From: Paracoccaceae bacterium
GTDB lineage: Bacteria > Pseudomonadota > Alphaproteobacteria > Rhodobacterales > Rhodobacteraceae
Reading direction: 5' to 3'
Length of the DNA stretch: 64,000 nucleotides
Assembly (NCBI GenBank): GCA_028285485.1
Contig: JANQPC010000072.1
Location: forward strand, 1-64,000
Shown here: positions 1 to 9,233 of the stretch, piece by piece
How the letters are laid out: each line of letters begins with the position of its first letter
How positions within the stretch are numbered: position 1 is the first letter of the stretch
Notes under the pieces: model-generated
The model's database searches: none
Seen by the model: the letters and a program-made list of their open reading frames with translations, nothing else
What the model was told of the DNA's origin: nothing
Made by a program: the position numbers and the translations under genes

Positions 1-9
1 GGAGGGCCC

Positions 10-897
10 ATGCGGCGCGAACTCATCGGTATCCTGACGGCGGCGGCGCTCTTCGCCGCGCTCGCCCTTTGCGCGGGCGCGCTGGGCCCGGTGCTGCCCC
101 AGGGCGATTCCTTTGCGGTGTTCCGGGGCGAAGCCGCTGTTTTTCTGGGGCTTCTCGCGCTTTTGCTCTGGGCCCTGCGCGCGCCGCGCCGAGCTGTGGG
201 CTTCGGATGTCTGGCGCTTGGCGCGCTTGGCAGCCTCGCGCCCTATTGGCTGAGCGCGCCCGCGAACGCCTCCGCCGGGCCGGGAATCGCGCTTTACCAA
301 AAAAACGTCTCTTACCGGCTGATCGACAATCCCGCGATTGCGGCTGACATTGTTGCCGCCGCGCCCGAGATTGTAACACTGCAGGAAGTCACGCCGCAGA
401 ACCGCGCGGTGCTTGATCTCTTGCCTGAAGACTACGTTACCCGCCACCATTGCCCGCGGGCGGGGCTGGCGGTGGCCAGCATCTACCCCGCGATCCCGGG
501 TACGGCGCTTTGCACCGATCCCCGCGGGCTTGCAGCGATCACGGTGGAAACACCGCAGGGGCCGCTCCGCATCCTCTCGCTGCACCTCCACTGGCCCTGG
601 CCCGATGAGCAGGCCCCGCAAGTGGCGCGGCTGATGGAAACGCTGCAAGCGGGCGAGGCGCCCACCGTTTTGGGCGGTGATTTCAACATGGTGCGCTGGT
701 CCCACACCCTGCACCGGATCGCGCGGGCCACCGGCACCCGCCCCGTGGGCCGCCCCACTGCCACGCTTCCCGCCCCGGGCCTTTTGATGGGCGGTCTTGC
801 CATCGATCACGTCCTGGCGCCCGAGCCCGGCACGGTGGAAACCCGGCCGCGGCTTGGGTCTGATCATCTGGGGCTTCTTGCGCGGTTCCGGCTTTAG
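10..897 (+). CDS. Endonuclease/exonuclease/phosphatase-family protein, membrane anchored
   Basis: A 295-residue protein. Three hydrophobic segments (about residues 6-26, 39-57 and 63-81) precede a soluble EEP-fold domain. The EEP metal and catalytic motifs are visible: LQEV near residue 126 (metal-binding Glu), GGDFN in the second half and SDH at 284-286 close to the C-terminus. The family hydrolyses phosphodiester or phosphomonoester bonds in DNA, lipids or inositol phosphates. The substrate cannot be read from the sequence; membrane anchoring argues for a periplasmic or membrane-proximal role. The start is supported by GGAGGG at positions 1-6. It converges on dddP. Confidence 0.8.
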   Translation: MRRELIGILTAAALFAALALCAGALGPVLPQGDSFAVFRGEAAVFLGLLALLLWALRAPRRAVGFGCLALGALGSLAPYWLSAPANASAGPGIALYQKNVSYRLIDNPAIAADIVAAAPEIVTLQEVTPQNRAVLDLLPEDYVTRHHCPRAGLAVASIYPAIPGTALCTDPRGLAAITVETPQGPLRILSLHLHWPWPDEQAPQVARLMETLQAGEAPTVLGGDFNMVRWSHTLHRIARATGTRPVGRPTATLPAPGLLMGGLAIDHVLAPEPGTVETRPRLGSDHLGLLARFRL

Positions 898-935
898 CCC
901 CGGCGCTACTATGGGGGGACGTGCTGCGCCGGCGC

Positions 936-2264
936 TCAGACCTCCCCCATCAACTTCGGATCGAACGGGTATTTCGTAAGGTTCTCAAACCCCGTCTCCG
1001 TGATCAGCACCTGATCTTCGAGCTTGATCGAAAACTCTCCGCCCTCGGGCGACACCAGAGCCTCGGCACAGAGCACCATGCCGGGCTCCAGCACAGCCTC
1101 CCAGGCGCCGGGGTGGTAGTTGTCGGGGTAATCCACATGAGGCCACTCATCGCACAGCCCCACACCGTGGAACTTGCAGGAGTATTTCTGCTTCCAGTAC
1201 TGATCCTCAAGCTGGTGCCCGTTCATCACCAGCTCTTCAATCGATACGCCGGGCTTCAGCATCTGCATGTTTGTCATGATATGCTCATGGGCATGGCGCA
1301 TCGCCGCGATCATGGCGTTGGTGGGCTTGCCATCGCCCAGCCAGAAGGTGCGCGAGATATCCACGCAGATCCCGTAAGGCCCAACAAGATCAGTATCATA
1401 AGCAACGATCTCATTGTTCTGGATCACCCGGGGCCCGCATTCCTGAAACCAGGGGTTGGTGCGCGGGCCTGAGGCCAGAAGCCGCGTTTCGATCCACTCG
1501 CCGCCGCGCTTGATGTTGCCCGCGTGAAGCACGGCCCAGACATCATCTTCCGAAAGCCCCGGTGCGCAGGCGGCCTCCATCTCGGCCATCGCCGCCTCGC
1601 AAGCATGGCTCGCGCAGCGCATGGCCCGGATCTCATCGGGCCCCTTCACCGCGCGCGCGCGTTCGGTCACCTCCTCGCCATCGGCCACCTCGAAGCCCGC
1701 CGCATCAAGCGCGCGCAGCCCCACCGGCATGATCTTGTCCACGGCCAGCCGCCGGTTCGCGCCGGCATGGGCGCGCAAGACCTCGTCCACCTGGCCCGCG
1801 AACTCCGCCGCCGCCGCCGTACCGCGATCGCCTACGGAGAAATAGAACATCGAGGCACCGGATCGCACCTCGCGCACCAGCGGATTGTACTCCGCCAGAA
1901 ACGGGGCGTTCTTGTATTCCCAAAGCACCATATGGCCATCGGCGCAGAGCAGGCAGGCGCGGAACGGGTTATGGGTGTTCCAGATTTGCATGTTCGTGCA
2001 ATCTGTGGCGTAGCGGATGTTCATGGGATCGAACATCAAAAGCCCGCCGAGATCGCGCGCCACGATATGCCGGGTCAGCCGCTCCCACCGGAAGCGCCGC
2101 ATCGCCTGCAAATCGGGCAGGTCCAGCCCCGCCGCCTCCCATTCCCGGTAGGCCAGAACGGTGGGCCCGATTTCCACCCGGTCGGCATCGTTGGGCGTGT
2201 TATCCGGCAGCAGGTCTCCCTTGGTGGGGTCGATCTTCCGGCGGTCGCGATAATGCGTGTTCAT
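936..2264 (-). CDS. dddP: DMSP lyase DddP (M24 metallopeptidase fold)
   Basis: A 442-residue protein that closely resembles DddP, which cleaves dimethylsulfoniopropionate to acrylate and dimethyl sulfide in the cytoplasm. From memory the N-terminus (MNTHYRDRRKIDP) and long internal blocks such as NMQIWNTHNPFRA match roseobacter DddP. The six dinuclear metal ligands are in place: D290, D292, D302, H366, E401 and E416. Each sits exactly five below the published Ruegeria lacuscaerulensis numbering (D295 to E421). The frame stays open upstream, but the start at 2264 matches the family N-terminus and is preceded by GGGAAG. It is divergent from the DUF3445 gene. An ordinary prolidase or creatinase is less likely given the family-specific blocks. 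Confidence 0.9.
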   Translation of the reverse strand: MNTHYRDRRKIDPTKGDLLPDNTPNDADRVEIGPTVLAYREWEAAGLDLPDLQAMRRFRWERLTRHIVARDLGGLLMFDPMNIRYATDCTNMQIWNTHNPFRACLLCADGHMVLWEYKNAPFLAEYNPLVREVRSGASMFYFSVGDRGTAAAAEFAGQVDEVLRAHAGANRRLAVDKIMPVGLRALDAAGFEVADGEEVTERARAVKGPDEIRAMRCASHACEAAMAEMEAACAPGLSEDDVWAVLHAGNIKRGGEWIETRLLASGPRTNPWFQECGPRVIQNNEIVAYDTDLVGPYGICVDISRTFWLGDGKPTNAMIAAMRHAHEHIMTNMQMLKPGVSIEELVMNGHQLEDQYWKQKYSCKFHGVGLCDEWPHVDYPDNYHPGAWEAVLEPGMVLCAEALVSPEGGEFSIKLEDQVLITETGFENLTKYPFDPKLMGEV

Positions 2265-2400
2265 GGGGCGCTTCCCGCATAGTTGCCCGGAAATTGAGCG
2301 CCTGTGCGCGGTGCCTGTCCGGTCAATTCGCGACATGCGCCTGTTCCGGAAGCGCCAAATCGGGCTTGCGCCCGGCCGCGCCGGGGCCACTCTGGCGCCG

Positions 2401-3177
2401 ATGGAGCCAATCCTGCATCCGCCCGCGGCGCTCACGCCCGAGATCCTGGCCAGCGCCGCGCGCCTGCCGGGAACGGCGCCTGCCTCACCGGAGGCGTGGC
2501 TGCGGGCGGATGCCGCCTTCGCCCCGCAGATGGGCCTGCGGGATCAAATCGTGGCCACCCAGGGGGAAAGCGTTGTGTGGATGTGCCCGGAAGCACAGGC
2601 TGCCGTGGACGAAACCCTCACCCGTGCGCTCGACTGGGCCGCGCGGCACGGCTACGCCCGCTCCGGTGGCATCGTGACCCGGCCCGATGGCCAGCGCGTG
2701 AACGTTCAGGGGGCAAACCCGATGGCCGCGCTCGCCCGCCTAACCCAGCAGGATATCTGTATTCTCGAACGGCGCGGCGCCGAACATGTGCTCACCGCCG
2801 CCGCCCTTTGCTTCCCGGCCTCATGGAGCCTTGCCGAAAAGCGCCTTAAGCCGCTCACCGCGATCCACGGCCCGGTGGCGGAGTACGGGCCTGGGCTTGC
2901 CGCCCGGGTCCAGCGCCTCTTCGATGGGATCAGCCCGGGCCGCCCGCTCTGGCGCGCCAATGCGCTGGCCTATAATGACCCGGCCCTCCACCAGCCCCGC
3001 CGCGAGGCCGATCCGCGGCCTGCGGCAGAAGAGGGCGCCTATATTCGATCCGAAATACAAGTACTTGCCCGCCTGCCGGAAACGGACGCGATGGTGTTCA
3101 CGATCCATACGATGGTCTTTGACCGGCGCAGCCTCAGCCCGGCGCAGATCGCCGCGCTTGGACAACTTGAACGCTAA
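2401..3177 (+). CDS. DUF3445 / heme-dependent oxidative N-demethylase family protein
   Basis: About 258 residues from the ATG at 2401. The sequence fits the DUF3445 family, whose characterised relatives are subunits of dimethylamine-type heme-dependent oxidative N-demethylases. Family-like blocks include ALTPEILASAARLPG at the N-terminus, SWSLAEKRLKPL in the middle and RSEIQVLARLPETDA near the end. The frame is open further upstream (ATG at 2335), but that extension is Arg-rich and unlike the family, so 2401 is preferred although no clear ribosome-binding site precedes it. It shares a short promoter region with divergent dddP, which could suggest co-occurrence in methylated-compound metabolism; that is inference. 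Confidence 0.7.
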   Translation: MEPILHPPAALTPEILASAARLPGTAPASPEAWLRADAAFAPQMGLRDQIVATQGESVVWMCPEAQAAVDETLTRALDWAARHGYARSGGIVTRPDGQRVNVQGANPMAALARLTQQDICILERRGAEHVLTAAALCFPASWSLAEKRLKPLTAIHGPVAEYGPGLAARVQRLFDGISPGRPLWRANALAYNDPALHQPRREADPRPAAEEGAYIRSEIQVLARLPETDAMVFTIHTMVFDRRSLSPAQIAALGQLER

Positions 3178-3189
3178 GGCGGGCGTGGC

Positions 3190-3618
3190 TTAGAAGGCGG
3201 CCAGCACCGGTGCGGTGAAATCCGACATGCCCAGCGCCATCAGCATCCCCGTCAGCGCCATGATATGCGATGTGGTGCGCAGGTTTTCCCCGCCGAGGAT
3301 GTTGAAGATCAGGGTCGCAAACCCGATCGGGAAGCTGAAGAGCATGATGGTAGCGCAAAGCGCATAGACGGTGAGCTTCGCCTCCGAGGATTTCGCTTCC
3401 TTCCGGTCGCGGAAATCGGTGGTTTCCTCGCAGATCGCGTCACTGTCGAGATCAAGCTTGATGCCGAGCTTTTCAAGCGGCGAGCGCTCCACCGGCTGGC
3501 TCGGCTCATTGGCCGGTTCCAGCACCGGAAGCAGATCGAACCGCGCAGCGCCGCGCACCGCGGCCGCCGAACGGCGCACGCGGGCTGGGACGACCTGGCT
3601 GCGGTCAAACTTGCTCAT
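3190..3618 (-). CDS. Small membrane protein, uncharacterised
   Basis: A 142-residue protein that I do not recognise. The N-terminal 85 residues are basic to mixed and probably cytoplasmic, with SPLEKLGIKLDLD and DFRDRKEAKSSEAK. Two hydrophobic helices follow, about residues 86-110 (VYALCATIMLFSFPIGFATL) and 116-138. The ATG at 3618 gives MSKFDRSQ; two upstream in-frame ATGs would add only a few residues. It ends 12 bases from the convergent DUF3445 gene. Nothing visible suggests enzymatic activity. Confidence 0.65.
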   Translation of the reverse strand: MSKFDRSQVVPARVRRSAAAVRGAARFDLLPVLEPANEPSQPVERSPLEKLGIKLDLDSDAICEETTDFRDRKEAKSSEAKLTVYALCATIMLFSFPIGFATLIFNILGGENLRTTSHIMALTGMLMALGMSDFTAPVLAAF

Positions 3619-3877
3619 CGCTTCGATCAACATCATCAATCATCAGTTCCGTAACGCGCTGTTAAGTCTGCGCTTGGCCCTAGATGCCTGCCGAAATGTG
3701 GAGAGATTGAGACAGGTTTTGGGTTTCACCGCGCCGGACCGGAAACAGAGGCCAGCGGAAGTGGAAACACGAATCTAATGAATTCAATGGGTTGCCGGGA
3801 GGCGCCGAAATTCGATAAGCGGAATCCTGCCAGCGGGCGCGGCCCATCGGCATCACTCGCGCTCATTTGCCCGCGGG

Positions 3878-6800
3878 TTACTCAAGCTCGATCAGCAAAT
3901 CCTTCGCATCGATCTGTGCGCCCGGGGCCACATGTACCGCGGCGATTTTGGCATCCCGCTCGGCATGCAGCCCCGTTTCCATCTTCATCGCCTCGATGGT
4001 GATCAGCAGATCGCCCTCCTTCACCGCCGCCCCGGCCTGAACGGGCACCGAGGCCACAACGCCAGGCATCGGCGCGCCCACGTGATCGGCATTGCCCGCT
4101 TGCGCCTTGGGGCGGGCCTGCGCACTGGCCGGTGCGCCGCGATCGGGCACCCGGATCACGCGGGGCTGGCCGTTGAGCTCGAAAAACACCTTCACAAGCC
4201 CCTCGTCATTGGTGTCAGACACCGCCTGGCAGCGGATTTCGAGCGTGACGCCGGGATCGATCTCTACAGAGATCTCTTCATTGGGTTCCATCCCGTAGAA
4301 GAAGGTCTTGGTGGGCAGGGTGCGCACAGGGCCGTAAACCCGGTGCCGCCCCATGTAATCGAGAAACACCTTGGGATACATCAGGTATCCGTTGAGATCC
4401 TCGTCATCGATCTTGAGCCCCTCAAGCTCTTTCGAAACCTGCTTGCGCACGGCCTCAAGCTTCACGGGCTTCATTCCCGCGCCGGGCCGCTTGGTCACCG
4501 CCTTCTCGCCCTTGAGGATCTTCTTCTGAAGCGGTTTCGGCCACCCGCCCGGGGGCTGGCCAAGGTTGCCGCGCATCATATCCACCACGCTTTCGGGAAA
4601 GGATACGTCGCGCCCAGGGTCTTCCACATCGGCGCGGGAAAGGCCCTGGCTCACCATCATCAGCGCCATATCCCCCACAACCTTCGACGATGGCGTGACC
4701 TTCACGATATCGCCGAACATGTCGTTCACATCGGCATAAGCCTGCGCCACCTCATGCCAACGTTCTTCCAGCCCCAGCGAGCGCGCCTGCGCCTTAAGAT
4801 TGGTGAACTGCCCCCCGGGCATTTCGTGCAGATAGACTTCCGAGGCCGGCGCCTGCAGCCCGCTTTCGAACGCCGCGTAATGCCCGCGCACGGTTTCCCA
4901 GTAGTTCGAGATCTCGCGCACCCGGCCAATCTCCAGCCCCGTCGCGCGATCGGTCTGCGCCATCATCTCCACTACGGTGCCAAGCGTGGCCTGGCTGGTG
5001 TTGCCCGAAAGTGCGTCCATCGCGCAATCCACAGCATCAACGCCTGCTTCGGCAGCGGCAAGGATCGTGGCGCAGGCTACGCCCGCCGTATCATGGGTAT
5101 GGAAGTGGATCGGGATGCCGATCTCATCCTTCAGCGCCCCGATGAGCGCTGTGGCGGCGCGCGGCTTCAAAAGCCCCGCCATATCCTTCAGGCCCAGCAC
5201 ATGGGCGCCCGCCGCCTCAAGATCCTTCGCCATGGCGACGTAATACGTGAGATCGTACTTGGAACGATCCGGATCGAGGATGTCGCCAGTGTAGCAGATC
5301 GTGCCTTCGCACACCTTCCCGCTGTTGCAAACCGCATCCATCGCCACGCGCATGTTCTCCACCCAGTTCAGGCTGTCGAACACGCGGAAGATATCCACGC
5401 CCGTTTCGGCGGCCTGCGCGACGAAGGATTGCACCACATTGTCGGGGTAATTGGTGTAGCCCACCCCGTTCGAGGCGCGCAGCAACATCTGCGTCAGCAG
5501 GTTCGGCATGGCCGCGCGCAGATCGCGCAGCCGCTGCCAGGGGCATTCCTGCAAGAACCGGTAGGCCACATCGAAGGTGGCGCCGCCCCAGCATTCCACG
5601 CTGAACAGCTCCGGCAGGTTCGTGGCATAGGCTGGCGCCACGCGGATCATGTCGATCGACCGCATGCGGGTCGCCAGCAGGCTCTGATGCCCGTCCCGCA
5701 TCGTGGTATCGGTGATCAGAAGCCGTTTTTGTTCGGCCATCCACGAGGCCAGCGCCTCGGGCCCCTCGCGTTCCAGGATCTGCCGCGTGCCGTCCGGCGG
5801 GGCCGCCACCGATAGCGGGGGGCACTTGGGGTCTTTCACATCCGCATGGGGGCGGGGGCGGCCTTCCGTTTCGGGATGCCCGTTCACCGTGATGTCGGCG
5901 ATATAGGTCAGCACCTTCGTCGCCCGGTCCCGCCGCTTGCGGAAGCGGAAAAGCTCCGGCGTCTCGTCGATAAACTTCGTGTGGTACTCGTTGGAAAGAA
6001 ACAGCGGGTGCTTCAGCAGGTTTTCAACGAAGGCGATATTCGTGGCCACCCCGCGGATCCGGAACTCGCGCAGCGCCCGGTCCATCCGCGCAATCGCGGC
6101 CTCGGGTGTGGGCGCCCAGGCGGTTACCTTCTCCAGAAGTGAATCGTAGTACCGGGTGACCACCGCGCCCGAATAGGCGGTGCCGCCATCAAGGCGAATG
6201 CCCATCCCCGTGGCCCCCCGATAGGCAGTGATCCGGCCATAATCGGGGATGAAGTTGTTCTGCGGGTCTTCGGTTGTGATCCGGCACTGGATCGCGTGGC
6301 CCGACAGTGCCACATCATATTGCGAGGCGATGCCGGTGGCCTCCACAAGGCTCTTGCCCTCGGCAATCAGGATCTGGGCGCGCACGATATCGATGCCGGT
6401 GACCTCTTCGGTCACCGTATGCTCCACCTGCACGCGCGGGTTCACCTCGATGAAGTAGAATTCACCGGTTTCCATATCCATCAGGAATTCGATGGTGCCG
6501 GCGCATTCGTAATTGACCGCCTCGGCGATCTTTTTGCCGAGGTTGCAGAGCTTTTCGCGCTGGGCGCCGGAGAGATAGGGGGCAGGGGCGCGTTCCACCA
6601 CCTTCTGGTTCCGCCGCTGCACCGAACAATCGCGTTCCCAGAGGTGATAGATGCTGCCATGGCTGTCGCCGAGGATCTGCACCTCCACATGCCGGGCGCG
6701 CAGGATCATCTTTTCGAGATAGCCCTCGCCATTGCCGAAGGCGGCCTCGGCCTCGCGCCGCCCCTCGCGGATCTTGTCTTCCAGTTCATCGGGCCCGGTG

Positions 6801-7321
6801 ATGGGCCGCATCCCGCGCCCGCCGCCGCCCCAGCTGGCCTTCAGCATCAGCGGGTAGCCGATGTCGCCCGCCTCCTTGGCGATGGCCTTCATGTCATCGC
6901 CCAAAACCTCGGTGGCCGGGATCACCGGCACGCCCGCCGCAATTGCCACCTTCCGGGCAGAGGCCTTATCTCCGAGCGCGCGCATGGTTTCGGCCTTGGG
7001 GCCAATAAAAGTGATGCCCGCCGCCGCGCAGGCATCCACAAATTCGGGGTTTTCCGACAGCAGGCCATAACCCGGGTGGATCGCATCCGCCCCGCTTTCC
7101 TTCGCCACACGGATCACTTCCTCGATCGAAAGATAGGCGGCAACCGGCCCCAGCCCCTCACCGATCTTATAGGCTTCATCCGCCTTGAAGCGGTGCAGCG
7201 AAAGCTTGTCCTCCTCGGCGTAGACGGCAACAGTGCGCTTTCCAAGTTCGTTGGCGGCGCGCATCACGCGAATGGCAATCTCGCCGCGGTTGGCGATGAG
7301 GATTTTCTGGAAGTCGGCCAT
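3878..7321 (-). CDS. pyc: Pyruvate carboxylase
   Basis: A 1147-residue single-chain pyruvate carboxylase, the usual length. It carboxylates pyruvate to oxaloacetate with ATP and bicarbonate and so refills the TCA cycle. Domains in order: biotin carboxylase N-domain (KILIANRGEIAIRVMR), ATP-grasp with the glycine-rich GGGGRGMR loop, the carboxyltransferase TIM barrel starting at TTMRDGHQSL, the PYC_OADA domain and a C-terminal biotinyl domain. The biotin acceptor is the second-to-last Lys of EAMKMET, K1113. The start at 7321 (MADFQKILIANRGE) is the family start. It lies 41 bases downstream of the lactate-type dehydrogenase on the same strand, so the two may be co-transcribed. Confidence 0.97.
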   Translation of the reverse strand: MADFQKILIANRGEIAIRVMRAANELGKRTVAVYAEEDKLSLHRFKADEAYKIGEGLGPVAAYLSIEEVIRVAKESGADAIHPGYGLLSENPEFVDACAAAGITFIGPKAETMRALGDKASARKVAIAAGVPVIPATEVLGDDMKAIAKEAGDIGYPLMLKASWGGGGRGMRPITGPDELEDKIREGRREAEAAFGNGEGYLEKMILRARHVEVQILGDSHGSIYHLWERDCSVQRRNQKVVERAPAPYLSGAQREKLCNLGKKIAEAVNYECAGTIEFLMDMETGEFYFIEVNPRVQVEHTVTEEVTGIDIVRAQILIAEGKSLVEATGIASQYDVALSGHAIQCRITTEDPQNNFIPDYGRITAYRGATGMGIRLDGGTAYSGAVVTRYYDSLLEKVTAWAPTPEAAIARMDRALREFRIRGVATNIAFVENLLKHPLFLSNEYHTKFIDETPELFRFRKRRDRATKVLTYIADITVNGHPETEGRPRPHADVKDPKCPPLSVAAPPDGTRQILEREGPEALASWMAEQKRLLITDTTMRDGHQSLLATRMRSIDMIRVAPAYATNLPELFSVECWGGATFDVAYRFLQECPWQRLRDLRAAMPNLLTQMLLRASNGVGYTNYPDNVVQSFVAQAAETGVDIFRVFDSLNWVENMRVAMDAVCNSGKVCEGTICYTGDILDPDRSKYDLTYYVAMAKDLEAAGAHVLGLKDMAGLLKPRAATALIGALKDEIGIPIHFHTHDTAGVACATILAAAEAGVDAVDCAMDALSGNTSQATLGTVVEMMAQTDRATGLEIGRVREISNYWETVRGHYAAFESGLQAPASEVYLHEMPGGQFTNLKAQARSLGLEERWHEVAQAYADVNDMFGDIVKVTPSSKVVGDMALMMVSQGLSRADVEDPGRDVSFPESVVDMMRGNLGQPPGGWPKPLQKKILKGEKAVTKRPGAGMKPVKLEAVRKQVSKELEGLKIDDEDLNGYLMYPKVFLDYMGRHRVYGPVRTLPTKTFFYGMEPNEEISVEIDPGVTLEIRCQAVSDTNDEGLVKVFFELNGQPRVIRVPDRGAPASAQARPKAQAGNADHVGAPMPGVVASVPVQAGAAVKEGDLLITIEAMKMETGLHAERDAKIAAVHVAPGAQIDAKDLLIELE

Positions 7322-7362
7322 GGGCTTCGGTCTTTTTTGCAGGTGCAGCAAGTGTTAGGCGC

Positions 7363-8535
7363 TCATTGCCCCGGCGTAAACGGCCTTCCTTGCCGCAACG
7401 GGGCTGTGAGCCGGCCGCGCACTGCCCCAGGCGTTGATATCCCAAGCTGCGACATGTCTAGCTTCAAACCCTCGCTGAGAAGCCGCACCACATGCGCGGC
7501 ACCTGCCGCCCCAGCGGCGCCCAGCCCGTAGTGAAACGCCCGCGCCAGCATCACGAAATCGGCGCCATGGGCGATGAGCCGCAGAATATCGGTGCCCGAG
7601 CGCACGCTGCCATCGCAAAGGATCGGCAGGTTGGGCCCCGCCGCTTCGCGGATCGCCGGCAGGGCGGAAAGCGGGGCCGGGGCTGCCTCAAACTGACGCC
7701 CGCCATGGTTCGAAACCCAGATGGCATCGGCCCCTGCGGCAACCAGCCTTTCCACGTGGCCCGGATCCAGCACGCCCTTGATCACAAGCGGCCCCTCCCA
7801 TTCGGCCCTCAACGTTTCGAGATAGGCCCAATCGGGGATCACGCGCAGCGCGAGCCCCACATGCTTTTCCGTGCCCGCCGCAGAGGGATCGGCATATTTG
7901 TCGAAGATCCGGGGCCTGAGGGCGGGCCGCTTCAGCTGCCCCAGCGCCCAGGCCGGGCGCAGCGCACTTTGCAGCAGGATCGCGGGCGTCAGCGCCATGG
8001 GGTTTTTTAGCCGCACGCGCTTCTCTCGCGCCCGCCAGCTCAAAAGAGGCACATCCACCGTAAGCACAAGCGTGTGAAAGCCTGCCTCTTTCGCCCGCGC
8101 GAGCATATCGCGCCGGATCGCATCGTCGCCCGAGGGATAAAGCTGGAACCAGCCTTGCGTGCCCAGATGCGGGGCAATCTCTTCCGGTGTGGTGGCCGCA
8201 ACGGTCGAGAGGCAAAAGGGGATCTCCGCCGCGCGGGCGGTGCGCGCCAGGATCGCCTCCGCATCCGGCCAAAACGCGCCCGACATCCCGACGGGTGCAA
8301 TCCCGAACGGCGCGGCATAGCGGCGGCCCAGTAGCGTGGTGCCGAGATCGGCTTCGACCGGGCCGCGCAGGATATCCGGCATCAGCTCCACCGCATCAAG
8401 CGCGGCCTCGGCCCGCGCCCGCGCGCCCTCGTTGCCCTCGGCACTATCGAGATATTCCCAAATGTAGCGGGGCACCCGCCGCCTTGCGCGGGCCTTCAGA
8501 TCGGACATCGCCGGGAAGCGGTAATCAAGCTCCAT
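7363..8535 (-). CDS. lldD: FMN-dependent alpha-hydroxy-acid dehydrogenase (L-lactate dehydrogenase type)
   Basis: A 390-residue FMN-dependent alpha-hydroxy-acid oxidase-fold protein. Members oxidise L-lactate, glycolate, mandelate and similar acids. The active-site signature SNHGGRQ holds the catalytic His (about residue 277). The FMN and phosphate loops LCDGSVRSGTDI and AHGADFVMLARA follow it, and the N-terminus has the usual PRYIWEYLDSAEGNEGA. The length is typical of LldD and there is no membrane-spanning insert. It sits between a PH-like membrane protein gene (37 bases) and pyc (41 bases), which fits a route lactate to pyruvate to oxaloacetate. The exact substrate is inferred, so the symbol is provisional. 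Confidence 0.8.
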   Translation of the reverse strand: MELDYRFPAMSDLKARARRRVPRYIWEYLDSAEGNEGARARAEAALDAVELMPDILRGPVEADLGTTLLGRRYAAPFGIAPVGMSGAFWPDAEAILARTARAAEIPFCLSTVAATTPEEIAPHLGTQGWFQLYPSGDDAIRRDMLARAKEAGFHTLVLTVDVPLLSWRAREKRVRLKNPMALTPAILLQSALRPAWALGQLKRPALRPRIFDKYADPSAAGTEKHVGLALRVIPDWAYLETLRAEWEGPLVIKGVLDPGHVERLVAAGADAIWVSNHGGRQFEAAPAPLSALPAIREAAGPNLPILCDGSVRSGTDILRLIAHGADFVMLARAFHYGLGAAGAAGAAHVVRLLSEGLKLDMSQLGISTPGAVRGRLTAPLRQGRPFTPGQ

Positions 8536-8572
8536 GAGGTGCGACTATGCCGTGCCGCCCTTGCGGCGCAAG

Positions 8573-9106
8573 TCAGCCGTCGGCTTCGATCAGATCGGGC
8601 CGCACCAGCGCGATGTGATCAGCAAGCTCATGATAGCCTGAGTAATACTGATTCCAGCGCAGTTTCTGCCCGGCGCCATCGCGCGCATAAAGCGAGCCCA
8701 TCGCATCAACGCCCACTTCCACGATGTCCTCAAAGGCCATCGCCGCCCGCCGCGGGCCGAAGGGCGGCATCCCGTAGCTGGCCGGGCCTTCCATCCGCTC
8801 GGCATCCCAGATCACATCCATCCTCGGCGATAGCGAGGTGAGCATCAGCGCCCCGAACGCCACGAAGGGAAGCCCGACGTAAAGCGCAGGGGCCCCGCCG
8901 CCATGAAAGGCTGCGGCGTAAAGCGCAAAACCGCCCAGCGCGAAACACCCCGCAGCCACCGCGCCCATCACGCCGCGGTTGGGCGAAATCCGCCGCCCCG
9001 CCTGGCCTGCGGCGTGAGAGCGGGCGCGCCCGGCCATCCAGGTCAGCCCGCCAATCGCAGCCGCGGTCAACGCCGCCGCCACCGCCGATTGTAAGATGCC
9101 GCTCAT
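8573..9106 (-). CDS. Membrane protein with C-terminal PH-like domain
   Basis: A 177-residue protein. Hydrophobic helices lie near residues 4-24, 46-66 and 72-90. The C-terminal half has the rhythm of a bacterial pleckstrin-homology-type domain (FEDIVEVGV, LRWNQYYSGYHELADHI, ending VRPDLIEADG). No enzymatic motif is visible. The ATG at 9106 follows GGGAGG at good spacing and gives MSGILQSA; the open frame further upstream runs into the uvrD control region and is rejected. It is first in a run with lldD and pyc and divergent from uvrD. Function unknown. Confidence 0.65.
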   Translation of the reverse strand: MSGILQSAVAAALTAAAIGGLTWMAGRARSHAAGQAGRRISPNRGVMGAVAAGCFALGGFALYAAAFHGGGAPALYVGLPFVAFGALMLTSLSPRMDVIWDAERMEGPASYGMPPFGPRRAAMAFEDIVEVGVDAMGSLYARDGAGQKLRWNQYYSGYHELADHIALVRPDLIEADG

Positions 9107-9177
9107 CTGCGCCTCCCTCGTGGATGGGGCTTCTTGCCGGGTGTTTCGGGCCATTTTGGGGCGTGGCGCAGGGTGCG

Positions 9178-9192
9178 GAACAGAATGGGAAC
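9178..9192 (+). promoter_or_regulatory. SOS (LexA) box upstream of uvrD
   Basis: The sequence reads GAAC-N7-GAAC exactly (GAACAGAATGGGAAC), the alphaproteobacterial LexA operator, whose other strand is GTTC-N7-GTTC. It lies 41 bases upstream of the uvrD start in the short gap to a divergent gene. uvrD is a known SOS gene in many bacteria. The match is read directly; LexA binding is inferred. Confidence 0.8.
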
Positions 9193-9233
9193 AACCCTTT
9201 AACTTCACGGCTTCCCGGGCTAGGTTTCCGCCC

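Noticed and set aside
2265-2435. An N-terminal extension of DddP by 57 residues
   Set aside because: It is Arg-rich, absent from the family as I know it, and antisense to the start of the divergent gene.
3932-5815. A 600-codon open frame antisense to pyruvate carboxylase
   Set aside because: It has the His/Arg/Gly-rich composition typical of the reverse strand of a GC-rich gene and no recognisable domain. The same applies to long antisense frames opposite uvrD, murE-murF, murC, recN and the lpxD region.
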